A DNA stretch of 64,000 bases, from the NCBI GenBank assembly GCA_008360955.1, contig LUCM01002455.1, positions 174,998 through 238,997 of the forward strand, given 5' to 3'. The notes below the pieces were generated by a model. That model did no database searches. It saw only the letters and a program-made list of their open reading frames with translations, and was not told where the DNA came from. Below are positions 48,757-61,470 of this stretch, in pieces (positions within the stretch are counted from its first letter, which is position 1; each line of letters starts with the position of its first letter). Source of the DNA: Fasciolopsis buskii (lineage: Eukaryota > Platyhelminthes > Trematoda > Plagiorchiida > Fasciolidae). Position numbers and translations under genes: made by a program.

Positions 48757-49461
48757 AGATATTCGAAACGGTCTGAAAAAGGAGCAAAACGAAAACCCGA
48801 AATTTGCCACCCAAGCGTAAATATGCACAGATGCTTACTTCGTTTGCTTGCAACAGGCAAACTCGACAGTGAAGTCCGCATGTTAGTCAGGCTTGTGTCA
48901 TGTCATCATGTCCAAAATGAATGCGTCCCAATTGAATCCGAAAACTGTGTGGTTTAAGATTTGGTCGGGCCTCAAACGCGATGACCTCAATTTCTACCTG
49001 ACTAGTCGAATAAACGAGACTGAACTGTGCTGATCACGACCATTCATAGGATCATGAATGGAGGCTCTCGACGAAATCCAGGTGCCAAAAGTCAAATGAT
49101 GACGAAGTCAACTCACCTTACCTCGTCCGTTGGCACCCGGGTTTCGTCGAGAGCCTCCATTCATGATCCTATGAATGGTCGTGATCAGCACAGTTCAGTC
49201 TCGTTTATTCGACTAGTCAGGTAGAAATTGAGGTCATCGCGTTTGAGGCCCGACCAAATCTTAAACCACACAGTTTTCGGATTCAATTGGGACGCATTCA
49301 TTTTGGACATGATGACATGACACAAGCCTGACTAACATGCGGACTTCACTGTCGAGTTTGCCTGTTGCAAGCAAACGAAGTAAGCATCTGTGCATATTTA
49401 CGCTTGGGTGGCAAATTTCGGGTTTTCGTTTTGCTCCTTTTTCAGACCGTTTCGAATATCT
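48757..49461. repeat. Near-perfect 705-bp palindrome (332-bp arms, 41-nt loop)
   Basis: 48757-49088 is the reverse complement of 49130-49461 without any insertion or deletion. The differences I noted are beside the loop (AATCCAGGTGCC against AACCCGGGTGCC). Each arm encodes the same short product on outward-reading strands, including SLSSLPVASKRSKHLCIFTL and DRFEYLGA. The last string resembles the FxYLG motif in the thumb of non-LTR reverse transcriptases, so a retroelement origin is possible. Such identity implies recent inverted duplication, ongoing gene conversion, or a sequencing foldback artefact. Confidence 0.85.
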
Positions 49462-49740
49462 CGGTGCATTCCGTATAGATGGCCAAAATAATTTCTCCAC
49501 ACCAATACGAGATGGGGTACTCTAAGCGCGTGTCCACAGCACATAAGACGAGGTTGCAGACGACGATTATAGGAATATCCGAGCTTTTATCAGGTTTATT
49601 ATTGCGTTGAGTGAATTGTACGCGGGTACCAGGAGGTAAACCGACGTCCCCTCGTAACTTTGGTAACAAACGCGGCAAAATATTCGCTAGTGAACATGAA
49701 AGTAATGCGATTCTAAATGCGAGTGTGTCAGGAACGGGTG

Positions 49741-49800
49741 TCGATCAACATCGCTGTTTCTCAACCTGAAGGTCGCGGATTCGAATCCTCTCACTGCCGG
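49741..49800 (+). repeat. tRNA-like sequence, probably SINE remnant
   Basis: Contains GGTCGCGGATTCGAATCC, a close match to a tRNA T-arm and B-box, followed by TCTCACTGCCGGTCA, which resembles the region after the B-box at 19534. No clear A-box or acceptor stem is visible. Not a functional tRNA. Confidence 0.4.
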
Positions 49801-49809
49801 TCAAATCTC

Positions 49810-52380
49810 CCACTTAGCAATCTTCGGTCTCATTATCAAAGGAATGACAAAAAATCGTGGTAAAGTTTCATTCCCATCATGACCTTTAGAGTGAGCTGCA
49901 TAGACATGTCAAAAGACGAAAAACTACTGGTTAAGTAAATTTTAATCTTGCTAAACCTCAGATTCCCCCTGTTATTCAGTCATCTTGGCTACAATTTGTC
50001 ACTGTCGATCACAAACGTTGTGTATGACGGTGACACTACTTAGGTCCCTTAATACTTCTGGTTTTGTTGTTCTTAGCTTCATTTGTTCCGCGTATTTGGT
50101 GATGATTAGTATTTTTCGTTTTGTGATGGTTGGCTCACACAAGAAGACGGCACCAACGCATTAGGTACAAGGTACTGAAAAATTAGGAGAATATAGCCAA
50201 AGAGTGTAGAGGCATACCACTCGTTGCAATTAGCTAAGATTGCCGTTACGTTTGTCAAACGAGGAACTACCATTAAAGTAATTTTTCAGGGGAATCATTG
50301 CTACCCTCCTAAAGTATCTTGGACTATTACGCATTGAAAAAAAATCGCATTCATGATGCAAATTAGACCTTTAAGCATATCAATAATATAGGAACCAGAA
50401 GGGACATCGTTACCAAACTCCTACGCTGTCGCACGCCTGCATCTCAAACATTATACAGGTCTATTAGAAGACAAATTATGGTCACAACGGATGTTATGTG
50501 TACTCGGTTGGATTATGAAACGTACTCAAGACTTGGTTACCCTTATTCACTGGTTATTTTATAAGAAAAGTGGCTAGGCTCTCAGAAATCTTTACCGTGC
50601 AGATGGAATCCATGGGTGAAAATCGGCTATCAGTTACCAGGCTGAATGTCAATCTTGGGAATGGTTAAAGTCTTGTGGAATGTGACGTGTAAATCCAAGA
50701 TGTTTGGGACGTCCCTAAGTGACAATATAAGAGAATCTTCTTTTTTGGCCTGTCCTAATCTCTCTCCGCTGTCAGGTCAACAGAGACCAAAGCCAATGAC
50801 GCTCTGTGTGGACACAGTTGTTTGCCTTCACGGGATTTCTAGAAGAACGTTCCTAGTAAAACGTTGTTGCCGATTCGGCGAGATATGCGAAGTCTATCGT
50901 AAGTGAACCCTTTTCTTATTCGCAGCTCGTACTATCCAGTTGGCACACCAGCCAAACTTCTTAATTTGACAGCTGCTCTACAGAAATTGACTGAATTTCC
51001 CCTTCTACTGCGAGATCCATCATAGCTCGGCACCTTACTTCATGACAGGATCACATTCCTTTTTAGGTTTTATTAAATAAAAAAACTAGCCCTCATGAAT
51101 AAAAAGTGGAACTCAATTACATCATTAGTCACGACTAGAAAACATGCTTGATGGAAAACCAATGTTTGGGATGACCGTATAGCAAATTCAATGCCGTAGT
51201 TATTCTGTACGAACACTAATGAATCTTATTTTCCTGATGATTCGAATCATAGATCACAAAGGACAACCGATAACGTGGAAATGGAGAACCGAAGAGCTAA
51301 CAAATGTGTGGTGAACTTTTTTATCATTAGACACGGTTGTAATGATACCTGATCTGTAAACAGATTTGCAATATGAAATAATGTAGTTTTTGTGAACATT
51401 TTTTGAGACGCCGGTTGAATTTTGAGCAGCTTCAATAGCGAACGAACAATCAGAGAGAACTTGAAGACTTCATACAGATTATAAAGAGAACAAATCTCCC
51501 CAACCAACCGGATTTTTCAAGTATATATCGCAAAGCCAACATATCACAATTAGGTTATATTTACAATGGAGTTAGAGCGAATAAAGCTGCTTATAGATTC
51601 AAGATAAAGGAGGAAGATGGTTTCCAAAGTTTCGTCAGGTGGTTTATAACTGCGCACCTTTTGTTTCTTCCTGGCGCAAGACCCATCGAAATCTGAGATA
51701 GGGAGATCAGTCTTTCAGTGGGAATAGAAAATGTTCAACATGACTAGCGATCTTGCACAGACAGAATATAGGAACCGTGACCATAACCGGTCTGTGGTGT
51801 TCGAGGCACTCTTGGTGAACGAGTTGTGAAGTCGCGTTCGCGTAGATAATTCCCACCAACCTAAAAGAACAGAGGATTAGGTGGTGTTGATAACATTGGA
51901 AAAATGTATAATGCAACTTCATGACGGCGACTTCCAAGGCGAGTGAAAAAAAATGCGTTTCGGCTAACAAGTGAGCTAAAATCAAATATAACAAGAGTGT
52001 GCAACTGACAGTAGATTCATCATCCATAAAATGGACATGAGATCATCAGGGACAAGAAACAACTGAATATGTAGGACTTGGAAAATTTATAGTTTTTTTA
52101 GTTTAACTTCAGTTTGCTTTTTACAACCATGAATTCGGCGCTCATGTTCTCCAGTTTGGGCTGCTACTTACTCTACGGTAAACTTAGAAGGGAAGAGGAC
52201 GACGAATAGTGAATGAACTGTCAAACAATAAACAAAGACAACCCTAAAAAAGACGAAAGATTTCGGATGCAGGGAGGCCACCGACTGCAGCCTGCCATCA
52301 TACTGCTCATCGTCTTCAACAAACGCGTAACAGGATTATCAAGACCGCATTCCGACAGGTTAACTGAACTAGTTACTTAG
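49810..52380. other. No supported feature
   Basis: AT-rich intergenic or intronic sequence. Minus-strand frames of 86-106 codons at 51247 and 51707 lack motifs. The C-terminal exons of SPT6 might lie in this direction, but I could not recognise them. Confidence 0.35.
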
Positions 52381-52388
52381 TCGAGGCT

Positions 52389-52571
52389 TTAACACATTTC
52401 CATACACCACGAACTGACCACCCTAACCCATCTCTCAACCAATACCTGCCGTGAGAACAGTATACAATGAAGCAGGCGACCTGTGGGGATGCGCAATACA
52501 TGACTCAACCACATTAACCTACTCAAACTCCGTGCTTCGTTTGCAGATCGGACTCTACGGTTCGGTACCAC
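52389..52571 (-). pseudogene. Reverse-transcriptase C-terminal relic
   Basis: Sixty codons with RLMWLSHVLRIPTGRLLHCI, matching the LRWLGHVLRMP-RLPRRAL pattern near the C-terminus of RTE-type retrotransposon polymerases. It is isolated and differs from the copies further right, so it is probably another family or an older fragment. Confidence 0.6.
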
Positions 52572-53569
52572 AAGCTAGATTTCTGAGTCCTTAAGATATT
52601 ACTCTTATCATATTTCAGCAGCGTCACACAAGCACCGGTGCTCAAGGAATGCAGTCTTTGCACATCGGTCCTCAACGGTCGTGTTTTTGAACACTATAAC
52701 ACGACAAGTCTTACGGGTGCTGTGAAACTTGATTGATAATTAGATTTCAAGCTGAAGCAACAGATGCATCCAACCGATAAATGCCAGTCGGTCATGCAAT
52801 TTATTGTTTAGGCAAATACTTATGCTGTGAATCTCAGACGGATGGGGCGATTTCTTAGTAATCTCAGCTGGAAAGTTGAAAGGAAGCGGTGAAAGGATGC
52901 AACCGCGATGGACGCTATTTCTCGTATTGAACGATGAGCGCAGGCATGAACTAGACTTGGGTTATCAAAAAACAACAAAAGGAAAGTAGAAATGAGTTTG
53001 TCTGATACCCATGCCAGTGAGAGGATGTGCTAGAGAATTACACGACCGACTGAATCCAGAATTACTGACGGACTACTGTAATTGAAACCGTGGGCCAACA
53101 GAAGGTAATTGCGGTCTAAAATTTGGCACAGAAATGTGACAGATACCACTCCGATCGGGTGGGTAACCGGCTTGTTCACCACATGTACGCCTTTGCGAAC
53201 AGTCTGGATGAGAAGCTCAGAAAAATAACTCTCGGATTTCGAGCGTTTTATTGTAACGATAACCACCTAGAAAGCTCCGTCTGAAACTCAAGTCACTGAT
53301 CAAAATCTAGAACCAGTTGCGCCGGACAGTTAGATTTACTAATTCTAGTGCGGTCACAGACTAAACACAAGCCAAAGCATGACCTGATTCCATAGATATC
53401 GATCAAATTGATCGAGAATTTTCAACTGATCCACCTTCATCGTCGTTCGCTTTAAAATGCCTTCTTCCCAGTTATTCGTTTCCATGAAAATAGTGAATAT
53501 CCGAGGGGGACAGGCGGTGGACCTATACAGGGGAAAGAAAAGAACGCCGCAGTAGCCAACACAGAGAAC

Positions 53570-55390
53570 ACAGTCTAATTATACAAACGCCCTTTTCCAA
53601 TCTTCTGATTTGTCACAAGATGATAACACGATCGCCACTGTCCAAGGTTTATCGCCATATCGTGCAGTACCTCCAGCCAGCTAGTTGTCGGGTCTTTTGG
53701 ACCCCAACCACAAAGACGTGGGACACCTACTTTGCCTAAGTTCGTTGTACGTCTTCTCACCTCCTCTGTCAAGTAATCTGCTGACCTCCAAATAGCTTCT
53801 TCCACTCCGTAGGAGCGCAAAACGGGGTGTGGTGTGGCGGATGAGTGTTCGCCGTAAACAACGTAGTCTACTAAGCTTCATACGTTGAGTTAAGGTGCTC
53901 TCAGAACCGATACCTAATACCAGATTCCAAACCTCCACATTACTCTCCAAGTCACTCTATTAACTGCCAACGATATTATGTAGACATCAGCGATCGAAAA
54001 TCTCCAAGTGATGAACGTATTCGACAGGCATATTCCACGTCTCGCAACCGCACAACAGAACAGAACTGAGAGCACTGAGGCACAGTACACATGGCCTTTC
54101 AACTTCAGTGAAATATCAAACCGACACTACAGGTGCTTCAGTACAGCATAACCTGCTGGAGCCCTGGATATGCATATCCTCACCCTCACTATCGTGCTAC
54201 CATCCTTCGACACGCAGCTGCCAAGGCAATTGAAACGGTCCACAATTGTTAGGTCCTCTCTATCCAATACCAAGTTCGGGACTAATGTCGTCCAGTCTTG
54301 TACCATCACTTTACAGTTTGCAGGTGCAGAGCACATACTGAATGGAACTACAGCACTCAAAAGTCAGCCAAGTGCGCGCTGTGTATGGTCCGCAGATTCG
54401 AACGGGCACATGACGTCTTCTGCGTAATCTAGGTCATATAGCTCCTCTTCATTTTCCAGTTCGACCCCTACATCTTGGAGACCTCCTAAAGTGTCTTCCA
54501 TTAACTTCAGCATGACGAAGTTAACGTCACGTTTTGTTGGTTGGGGTCCGAAAGACCCATGACCTAGCTGGCTGGACGCACGGAAGAATATGACAGTGAA
54601 TCACGAACAGTGGTGATCGTGTTGTCATTTTTTATCGAATCAGAATGGTTGAAAGATTGCGTTTGTACAGTTGGACTTTGTTCCGTGTGTTGGCTGCAGC
54701 TTCATCTTATCTTTTCCCACCTGCGTAGGTCCACTCCTTGTTCCCCTTGGATATTCACTCTGTGTATAGAAACATGTAACTGTATGGAAAATGCAGCGGT
54801 AGTGGGGCTTGCCTTGCTGTTTAACGCCGAACAATGAAAAGGATGACGATGAAGTTAGCCAAGAATGGAAAAATAGAACACCCTTGTCAAACACTGCTAG
54901 TCGCTTCGAATGAACTTGATAATCCACCGTATACCCGTACGCGACCATAGGTATGCAAGTACAATACTCGCAACAGGTCCACGAACTTCGTTGGCATATC
55001 CTTCCGCTGGAGAGCACTGAATAGCGCTGTCCGATCCACTGAGTCGAACGCGCCTTTCATGTCGAGAAAGACCACGATCGTAAGGCGGCGGTGTGTATGG
55101 CATGTTTCGAGTGATCGCCGAAGATTGAAAAGCTGTTCGGTGCAACTTCGACCTGAACAAAATCCGGCCTGCTGTTCGCGGATGTTAATCTCGCGAATCG
55201 GTATCAAACGGCGCAGCGTTATCGAAACAAAGACCATTGTAAATAGCGGCATTCAACTTGTCCTACTTTTGGAGTTACTCCGTTTACCTTCCTTGAAGAT
55301 GAATACAAATAGTGACTCATCCTACGACATCGGAATATGTTCTTCGTTACAGGTATCACGAAGCTAGGAGGTAAGTGTATTAGACAGAAG
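53570..55390 (-). pseudogene. RTE-clade retrotransposon, copy 2 (5' truncated, interrupted)
   Basis: The minus strand encodes, in order: reverse-transcriptase start (REINIREQQAGFCSGRSCTE, then VVFLDMKGAFDSVDRTALF), QGC-PFLANF, the catalytic box read as YAED instead of YADD (54415-54426), the thumb (DRFNCLGSCVSKDGST), the YCASVLSVL segment and the C-terminal GWGPKDPTTSWLEVLHDMA. Frameshifts break it into several frames (54887-55252, 54127-54360, 53914-54102, 53681-53950, 53575-53820). The Asp-to-Glu change in the active site and the frameshifts make it dead. The endonuclease domain is absent. A second element is inserted at 54524-54848. Confidence 0.88.
54524..54848 (+). mobile_element. Nested 3' end of an RTE retrotransposon
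   Basis: Plus-strand sequence beginning GTTGGTTGGGGTCCGAAAGA matches the 3' coding end and 3' UTR of copies 2 and 3 (GWGPKDP region), ending in ATGACGATGA. It splits copy 2 between FPFLANF and the next conserved block. The flanks read ATGACGAAGTTA (54512-54523) and ATGACGATGAAGTTA (54843-54857), consistent with a short target-site duplication. It is 5' truncated, as usual for target-primed insertion. Confidence 0.75.
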
Positions 55391-55499
55391 AGAGTTCGGC
55401 GGGATGCTAGTTCTTAAACTAGAGGGTAAGACGGCATCTAGAAGGTTAGGTTAAGAAGCATCTTACAAAAGATTTTGAAAATAGTTGGATGAAGATAAT

Positions 55500-57490
55500 C
55501 GAAAAATGGAAGTAGCGGTTGATTAAGGCAGTAGTCAAAGGCTATTTAAACTTATATGCGACGTCAGCAGATGACGAACTTCGGTCAATGAAACCATGTG
55601 ACGGAAATGGAGAGCTTATAAATAGCAAACAGAAAAGGCTTGACTGATTGACCGAATACTTCGAGGAATGGTTTAGCCGATTGGGCACCAATGTGGCTAC
55701 TCTTAAGTCCACAACTACGAGTACTTGGAAAGTGTCACTTGACTCTCCGGCCGGAGTGAAAATAGAATTCCGCTCTCGACTACTAGAGCATGCAAAGCGG
55801 CCGATTTTGACGAATGTTCCTCAATTCTTTTCAAAATGGATTAAGATGCGCTGTTAAGACCACTAACTACCTAGCTCTATGACATTTGGAATGAGAAGGC
55901 TATTATGAGAGTCGCTGATTGTACCCAAGAAGTGAATACGAAGTGATGGAAGTATTCATTATGGGATCAGTTTAATTTCTGACAATTGCCAAATTATTAG
56001 CATCGATACTGGTACGCCATCTGATACTGGTTCGCGACAGGAATATCCGCGAACAACGAGTCCGATTTCATTCAAGTCGACCTCGAATCAGTCAGAATTT
56101 TATCGCCCGTCAATAATTTGAAACGCATCACATCGTCTCCTGACAATCGCGGCTTTTCTTGGTCTGAAGCAAGCCTTTGACTCAGTTGAACGAACAGTGC
56201 TGTTTACGATAAGGATGTATCACGGCGGTTCCTGAATATACTACTATTATTGTACCGGCATACCAATTGTTGCATACGCATACATGGTGAACTATCAAGT
56301 TCAATCGAAATGACCAGCAACGTTTGACAAGGCTGTCCCATTCCACAATTGTTTAGCCTCGCCGTGGATAAGATAATGGAGGGCGCTTTAGGTCTTCACG
56401 ATGCAGATATCAAGCTGGAAAATGGTGCAAGGCTTAGCGACCCAAGTTACGCCGACCACTTCGCCCGATTGTTTGAATGTACGCGACGTGTACGACATGG
56501 GTTAGGCAGACTTGTAAAAGCTGCAACTTTATTTGGCATGTGTTTTGCGCTTTTGAAGCCTAAAGTGCTATCACAAAACCAAACGTCGGTGCTTCCGAGA
56601 CTAACACTCAGGGAGAGGAGTTAACAACTATTGATTGTTTCAGTTACTTCGGGGACCGCTTGATTAGGGATGGTAACACGGCATTAAAGATGAGCACTTG
56701 TATATCGAAAGGACTAGTAGCGTACGCTAGATTGAAGGACATGTAGCGCCGACCTAGTTTCATGCTTGAGTTGAAAGATCGTGCGTACTGAGCCGCAGTG
56801 AGCACAGTTCTGTTGCACGGTTGCGAAACAGAGTTCGCATGTTGAAGATGTTCGGACTTTGGAGGTTTTCGACCGTCGATGTTTGCGTGTTATCGCTGGT
56901 ACTAAATAGAATGAAGGCGTGAGAAACTCTAACGATAAAAATCCAGTGTTGGTACGGGATCGGGAAGTGTTCCGTCAAAATGCACCTAGCCTAGTAGACC
57001 TCGTTGCTTGGGTTGCGCGTTATGTAGGGTAAACACGAGTATGGCATAATGTGCCGTTTCCCGTGTCTCCTTTGGAGCGGAAGAAGTCATACGGAGGTCA
57101 ACAGATGAGATGGCAAAGTGGGGTGAGAAGACGTACAGCGAAGTTTGGCGAAGCAGTTATCCAATTTTGTTGTGTTTGGGGTCCAAAAGATCCCCCTCAA
57201 GCAGCTAACTGGGAACATTGATATATGGTAGGTGACTGAGCAATGAAGACCGTATTATCACTTTCGGCCGAATTAGAATGACTGGGAAAAATATGCGCCT
57301 GAACTGTTAAGTCATGTATTTTTCGTGTTGGTTACTACGAGGTTCTTTCCTTTTCCTAGCTCTGTCGATCGAAGTAATGTCTGCTCTGGATACCTTTTAT
57401 TTCCATTGTAACATGTAACATGGTGAAAAAGGTAGTGGTCAGTTGGTCTCATCCAGTCGTTTGGCGATGTATGATGACAGTATGTTGTCG
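55500..57490 (+). pseudogene. RTE-clade retrotransposon, copy 3 (5' truncated, broken)
   Basis: The plus strand carries the linker before the polymerase (EYFEEWFSRLGTNVATLKST), then AFDSVERTVLF, VDKIMEGALGLHDADIKLEN with the active site as YADH (56446-56457), and the C-terminal SYGGQQMRWQSGVRR, followed by a 3' UTR to about 57490. Frameshifts and stops are frequent, and the second catalytic Asp is lost. It lies head to head with copy 2, about 100 bp apart, with both lacking the endonuclease. Confidence 0.85.
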
Positions 57491-57769
57491 ATAATCCTCC
57501 TGGTTAAATAGTGAAAGGAGAGGAAATGACACGTGCAAGCGACATGGAGGTCAATTAGCGTAGCACACGTGCTGACTACCTGCTTAGACAGCAATTTCAC
57601 ACCAACGATGAATTTCACTTGAGAGTCTGGTTGTATGAATATATTAGAGTCTAGACGACGTATTTTTTACAACAATATAAAGTAGAGTGCGACAATATCG
57701 ATCAGTGAACATATATCAAATAGAAGAATCTTCAAAATGGAGCAACATACAAACGGTAAGTGAACTTAC

Positions 57770-58015
57770 AGCATCATTATAATGTTCTTTGAACCACGTA
57801 ATCATTCGGTCAAGTGTAGGAAACATTAGACGGCGGAAACGAAATCCTTCGGGGCGCACGCTAAACAGCTCGTAGTGGGGATTTTTATTCGGCATGTAAG
57901 CCAGAATAAAGTATCCAGGTCGTTCCTTTGTGGAACTAAGGAAATAGGGGATCCGGTCAGGGTTGACATTCTTCTCTTGTTGTAGCAGCGAGGCGAGGAA
58001 TGCTCGGTCACCCCC
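57770..58015 (-). CDS. SUPT6H: SPT6, exon encoding the second SH2 domain
   Basis: Acceptor CCACACAG and donor GCT/GTAAGT bound 246 nt, phase 0 at both ends, 82 residues: GGDRAFLASLLQQEKNVNPD, then RIPYFLSSTKERPGYFILAY and PEGFRFRRLMFPTLDRMITW, ending FKEHYNDA. This matches the C-terminal SH2 of the SPT6 tandem (RIPYF-PGKF-PDGFRYR-WFKDHYQD in animals). The tandem SH2 binds the phosphorylated linker of the largest RNA polymerase II subunit. The next exon should encode the low-complexity C-terminal tail and was not found. An overlapping frame at 57826-58032 is a shadow. Confidence 0.93.
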
Positions 58016-58254
58016 CTGTGTGGAATATGCATAAGTATGGAATGGATAAGGAACTTAAGATTGGTATTATAAGAGCTTCGGAATGACTATTTTCCTAGGC
58101 AAAGAAAAGGAAAGCGGATGTTTCAGATTACGGCGTGGTGTCAAGTATATAATAATCGGTCTAGTAGAATCCAATAATGCTGCTAGATCAGGAAGCAATA
58201 TTTCATTTCGACAAAACGAAGACTAATATGTTAGCATTCATCATGAGGTATAAC

Positions 58255-58535
58255 TCACCATCAAGGAAAGATGGAAGCATCGCACAGCTGTTTCATTCTT
58301 GTTAGGAGTAACTAGCAGTGCATACCATGAAGTTAAACATGCTGGTACGAGCATGCTCAATAAGCGTAATGACTAAGATGTTCGACTCACAATCGTTCGT
58401 CCCGAGTTTGCGCCTTAGTTCGGTCGGGTGGATATACACCACTGACGATTCCCAACAAAGATGAAACAACTGCACAGTGTTTCCACAGTCTCTTAACGGT
58501 GCATTGAGCACTATACCACATACTGAATAATTTCA
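58255..58535 (+). mobile_element. Foldback tRNA-like element, diverged copy
   Basis: Lies inside the 4-kb SPT6 intron. It shares with the 27545 element the left arm (ATGGAAGCA, ACAGCTGTTTCATTCTTGTT), the right arm (GATTCCCAACAAAGATGAAA) and a tRNA-like core, here on the plus strand (AAGCGTAATGACTAAGATG, then TTCGACTCACAATCGTTCGT). Arms and boxes are worn, and a 35-bp extra piece sits between the left arm and the core. Confidence 0.7.
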
Positions 58536-59049
58536 GGTACCATATCGTCTGCAACTGGCATTGATAACAGTACTTTAAAAAATTTGCACAGAAATAAACA
58601 CTGATGTGGGGTACACTGACCGAGGGCAAACAACTAAGACTCGATCATTAACCCCATAACGGGCCCAGAAACAGTAACAAGCAGTTGCCATTAGCTGAGG
58701 ATGAACGTATTATTAAATTTATTCTCTGTCACCGTGGGTTTTGTTTGTGAATAAACCCAGTTACATGATTAATAAATTGGACCACTGAATCCCCCATCTC
58801 AGACAACCAATAAAGCGTAGCACTGTGCGACAGAACAAACAGAACAGGTAAATACATCAAATCTAAATTTTTACACCCAAGATTTTGTTTTCTAACCATA
58901 ATTATTGAAGGTTTGGAGTTAGTAGAATTCATTATGATTTGGCGGCAAAATATCCAACGCCCACTCATTTCATAGAAACTGTAATTGATCAAGTATTCCA
59001 ACAAAAGCAGATTGAAATTGGCTAGTGCATTACAAAACGGGATGGTCAA

Positions 59050-61470
59050 CAATGAGGATGCACCTTAACATGGCGTGGTGGCAAACGTCCTCCATGACCC
59101 AACGAGTTACACAAGAAGGCCCATCACAAGCTGCTCTAATCACGAATGGAAGATCATTGGGTAGAGGCCTACTGGTCCTCCAGGACACTGGGGGTTCATC
59201 TGAGCTGTCAGCTTAGTCGTAAGTGAGTAGAAGAATAATTGATCCAAGTAGATGGGCTTCCAGGCAACCAAATCCCACTGCCCAGTGAGCAGGTCCTTGT
59301 TGGAACCGACGGATAGGGTTGAAAACCCTAATCGTTCGTCTGCTTAGCTGCTGGACTATATAGGAGTATCCGACCGCCATTCCCCATGAATCACACGCAA
59401 ACAAAGAGTTCTATACTGCACCGAGCGGAGTGGGCAGTGAAGAGTATACTACTCCTCAGAGTTCCCTCTCTTTTATTCAACCTGTCTCTTCTGTCTCCAA
59501 CCCAATCTCTTTGCCTGCTCTGCCAACCCATAATATCCCCACTGATAACACGCCCGATACTCGCAACGGTTCGTTGTCAAATAGTTTAGTAGGTGGTTTT
59601 CATTCTGTTAGCTCCTCACATGTTCTCAAGCCTCGTCAGCCTGTGAATCTCGGTTCCTTCAATGTGCGCACTTTAATGCAGGCTGGTCAACAAACATGAT
59701 TAACTCTGAGAGTGGACTCACTTTCGATTGATATTTACTGCGTGAGTGAAACACGAATTCACGATTCGAGTAGAGTAATTCAACTAACTGCCCCTAATGT
59801 ATCGCCAAGATATTTTTTCACACTTCAGGAGACGACGCGGCTCAGGCTGCGGGTCAATGCGGGGTAGGAATAGTCTTGAGTGAGAAGGCCTAAACAGCAC
59901 TTTTAGACTGGATCCCAGTCAACAGTCGCTTGTGCGCCGTAAAACTGCATGGATCAGTCGGCGTCCGGAAAGATAGTAGTGTTAAGCGCAGTTTATTTTT
60001 CACCTCGGCATACGCCCCAACAGATTGCAGCACTGAAATGGAGAAAAACGAGTTTTATAATGACCTCGTCACCCTTGTTCGGAAGAACAAAGGCTCTGAC
60101 ACTGTAGTGGTGGTAAGTGATTTTAATGCACAAGTTAGATAACTGAGTGCATCGGAGTCCTGTTTAGGTGGGCGATGCGCCTTGCCTGTCCAGCGAACAG
60201 ATAACGGGGAAAGACTTCTCCAAATCTGTGTAGACAATCACTTATTCCCATCTAGTATGAATTTCCGACGCAGTTCGTGTCGCACAGCGACATGGCGTTC
60301 TAACCCGACAGGTAGTCTGAGTCAGATCGACTATGTCGCAGTAAGCTACCGTTGGCGCGGTTCTGTTCAGAATTGAGGATCATACTGGAACACGTACGTC
60401 GAATCGGACCATACCTTAGTTTTAATACGATTTTTGCTGTAGCTCAATGGCCACCGGAGCAGATCGCAAACTGGGTTGGCTGTTGGATGTCTGTCTGATT
60501 CGGCTGTTAGCACCAGTTAAGAACGGAGATTATCCGATCAGCTGAGCATCCTCAAGAGCAGCATTATAGATGAGCGTTGGGATCAAATCAAACAGATTTC
60601 GTTTGTGGTCCTAGATCTAGCGTTCATCAAAGACACTGGATCTCGAAAGAGTCACTGAGCCTGATGGTGCAAAAACGCCAGTTCGCTAACTGCATAATGA
60701 TTAAGATGTGTCGACATCTACAACGTCAAGCGACAGTAGGCCTTGAGAATGACCGTGAGAACTGGTTGGTTAAGTTAGCCGTAAAAATGGAATTAGCACT
60801 TGTTCCAGGTTTTAGTCAAAGACTGTTCAAGCGTATACGCGACACTGGCGGGCGTCGAACTTCGGTTAGTGAAGTCATATGTAATAGAAATAGAGAGCCC
60901 ATTCATAATAGACAGTAAGGACTCAACCGTTGGTCTGAAAATTTCAAGGATCAGTTTAGCCGGCCGCACGCTAATGCACTTAGTCCGATGATCGCGACTG
61001 CTAATCTTTGAGATATGCCTCTTGACCCTGCAGCGGAAGTGAAAGTACAGTCGAATATTCGACTGCTGAAGAGGGGAAAACAGCCGGTCCCGACAAATTC
61101 CCCACGTTCTCTCCAAACTGGACGTAGAGGTTATGGTTGGAACGAGCAACGTATTCCTATATCATGAAGTGAGTCACTGATTGTGCCCTTCTTCAGACAG
61201 GGAATGCATAGTGATTGTAGTAATTGTCGTGAGATTAGGTTAATTGCGATGGTTACTAAGGTCTTTGTTCGATAACGCTGCGCCGTTTGATACCGATTCG
61301 CGAGATTAACATCCGCGAACAGCAGGCCGGATTTCGTTCAGGTCGAAGTTGCACCGAACAGCTTTTCAATCTTCGGCAATCACTCGAAACATGCCATACA
61401 CACCGCCGCCTTACGATCGTAGTCTTTCTCGACTTGAAAGGCGCGTTCGACTCAGTGAATCGGTTTCTGT
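59050..61470 (+). pseudogene. RTE-clade retrotransposon, copy 1 (3' truncated, in SPT6 intron)
   Basis: The leader at 59050-59430 is followed by an apurinic endonuclease-like domain: LGSFNVRTLMQAGQQT, SAYAPTDCSTEMEKN, VVVSDFNAQVR, then DNGERLLQICVDNHLF and SQIDYVAVSYRWRG. FNVRTL is the first catalytic motif, VSDFNAQ replaces the usual GDFNA, and the final SDH is at about 60398. The linker (FKRIRDTGGRRTSVSEVI) and the reverse-transcriptase start (REINIREQQAGFRSGRSCTE to KGAFDSV) follow, and the element stops at about 61470. It is broken by many stops. It lies antisense to SPT6 inside the 58016-61978 intron. Confidence 0.88.
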
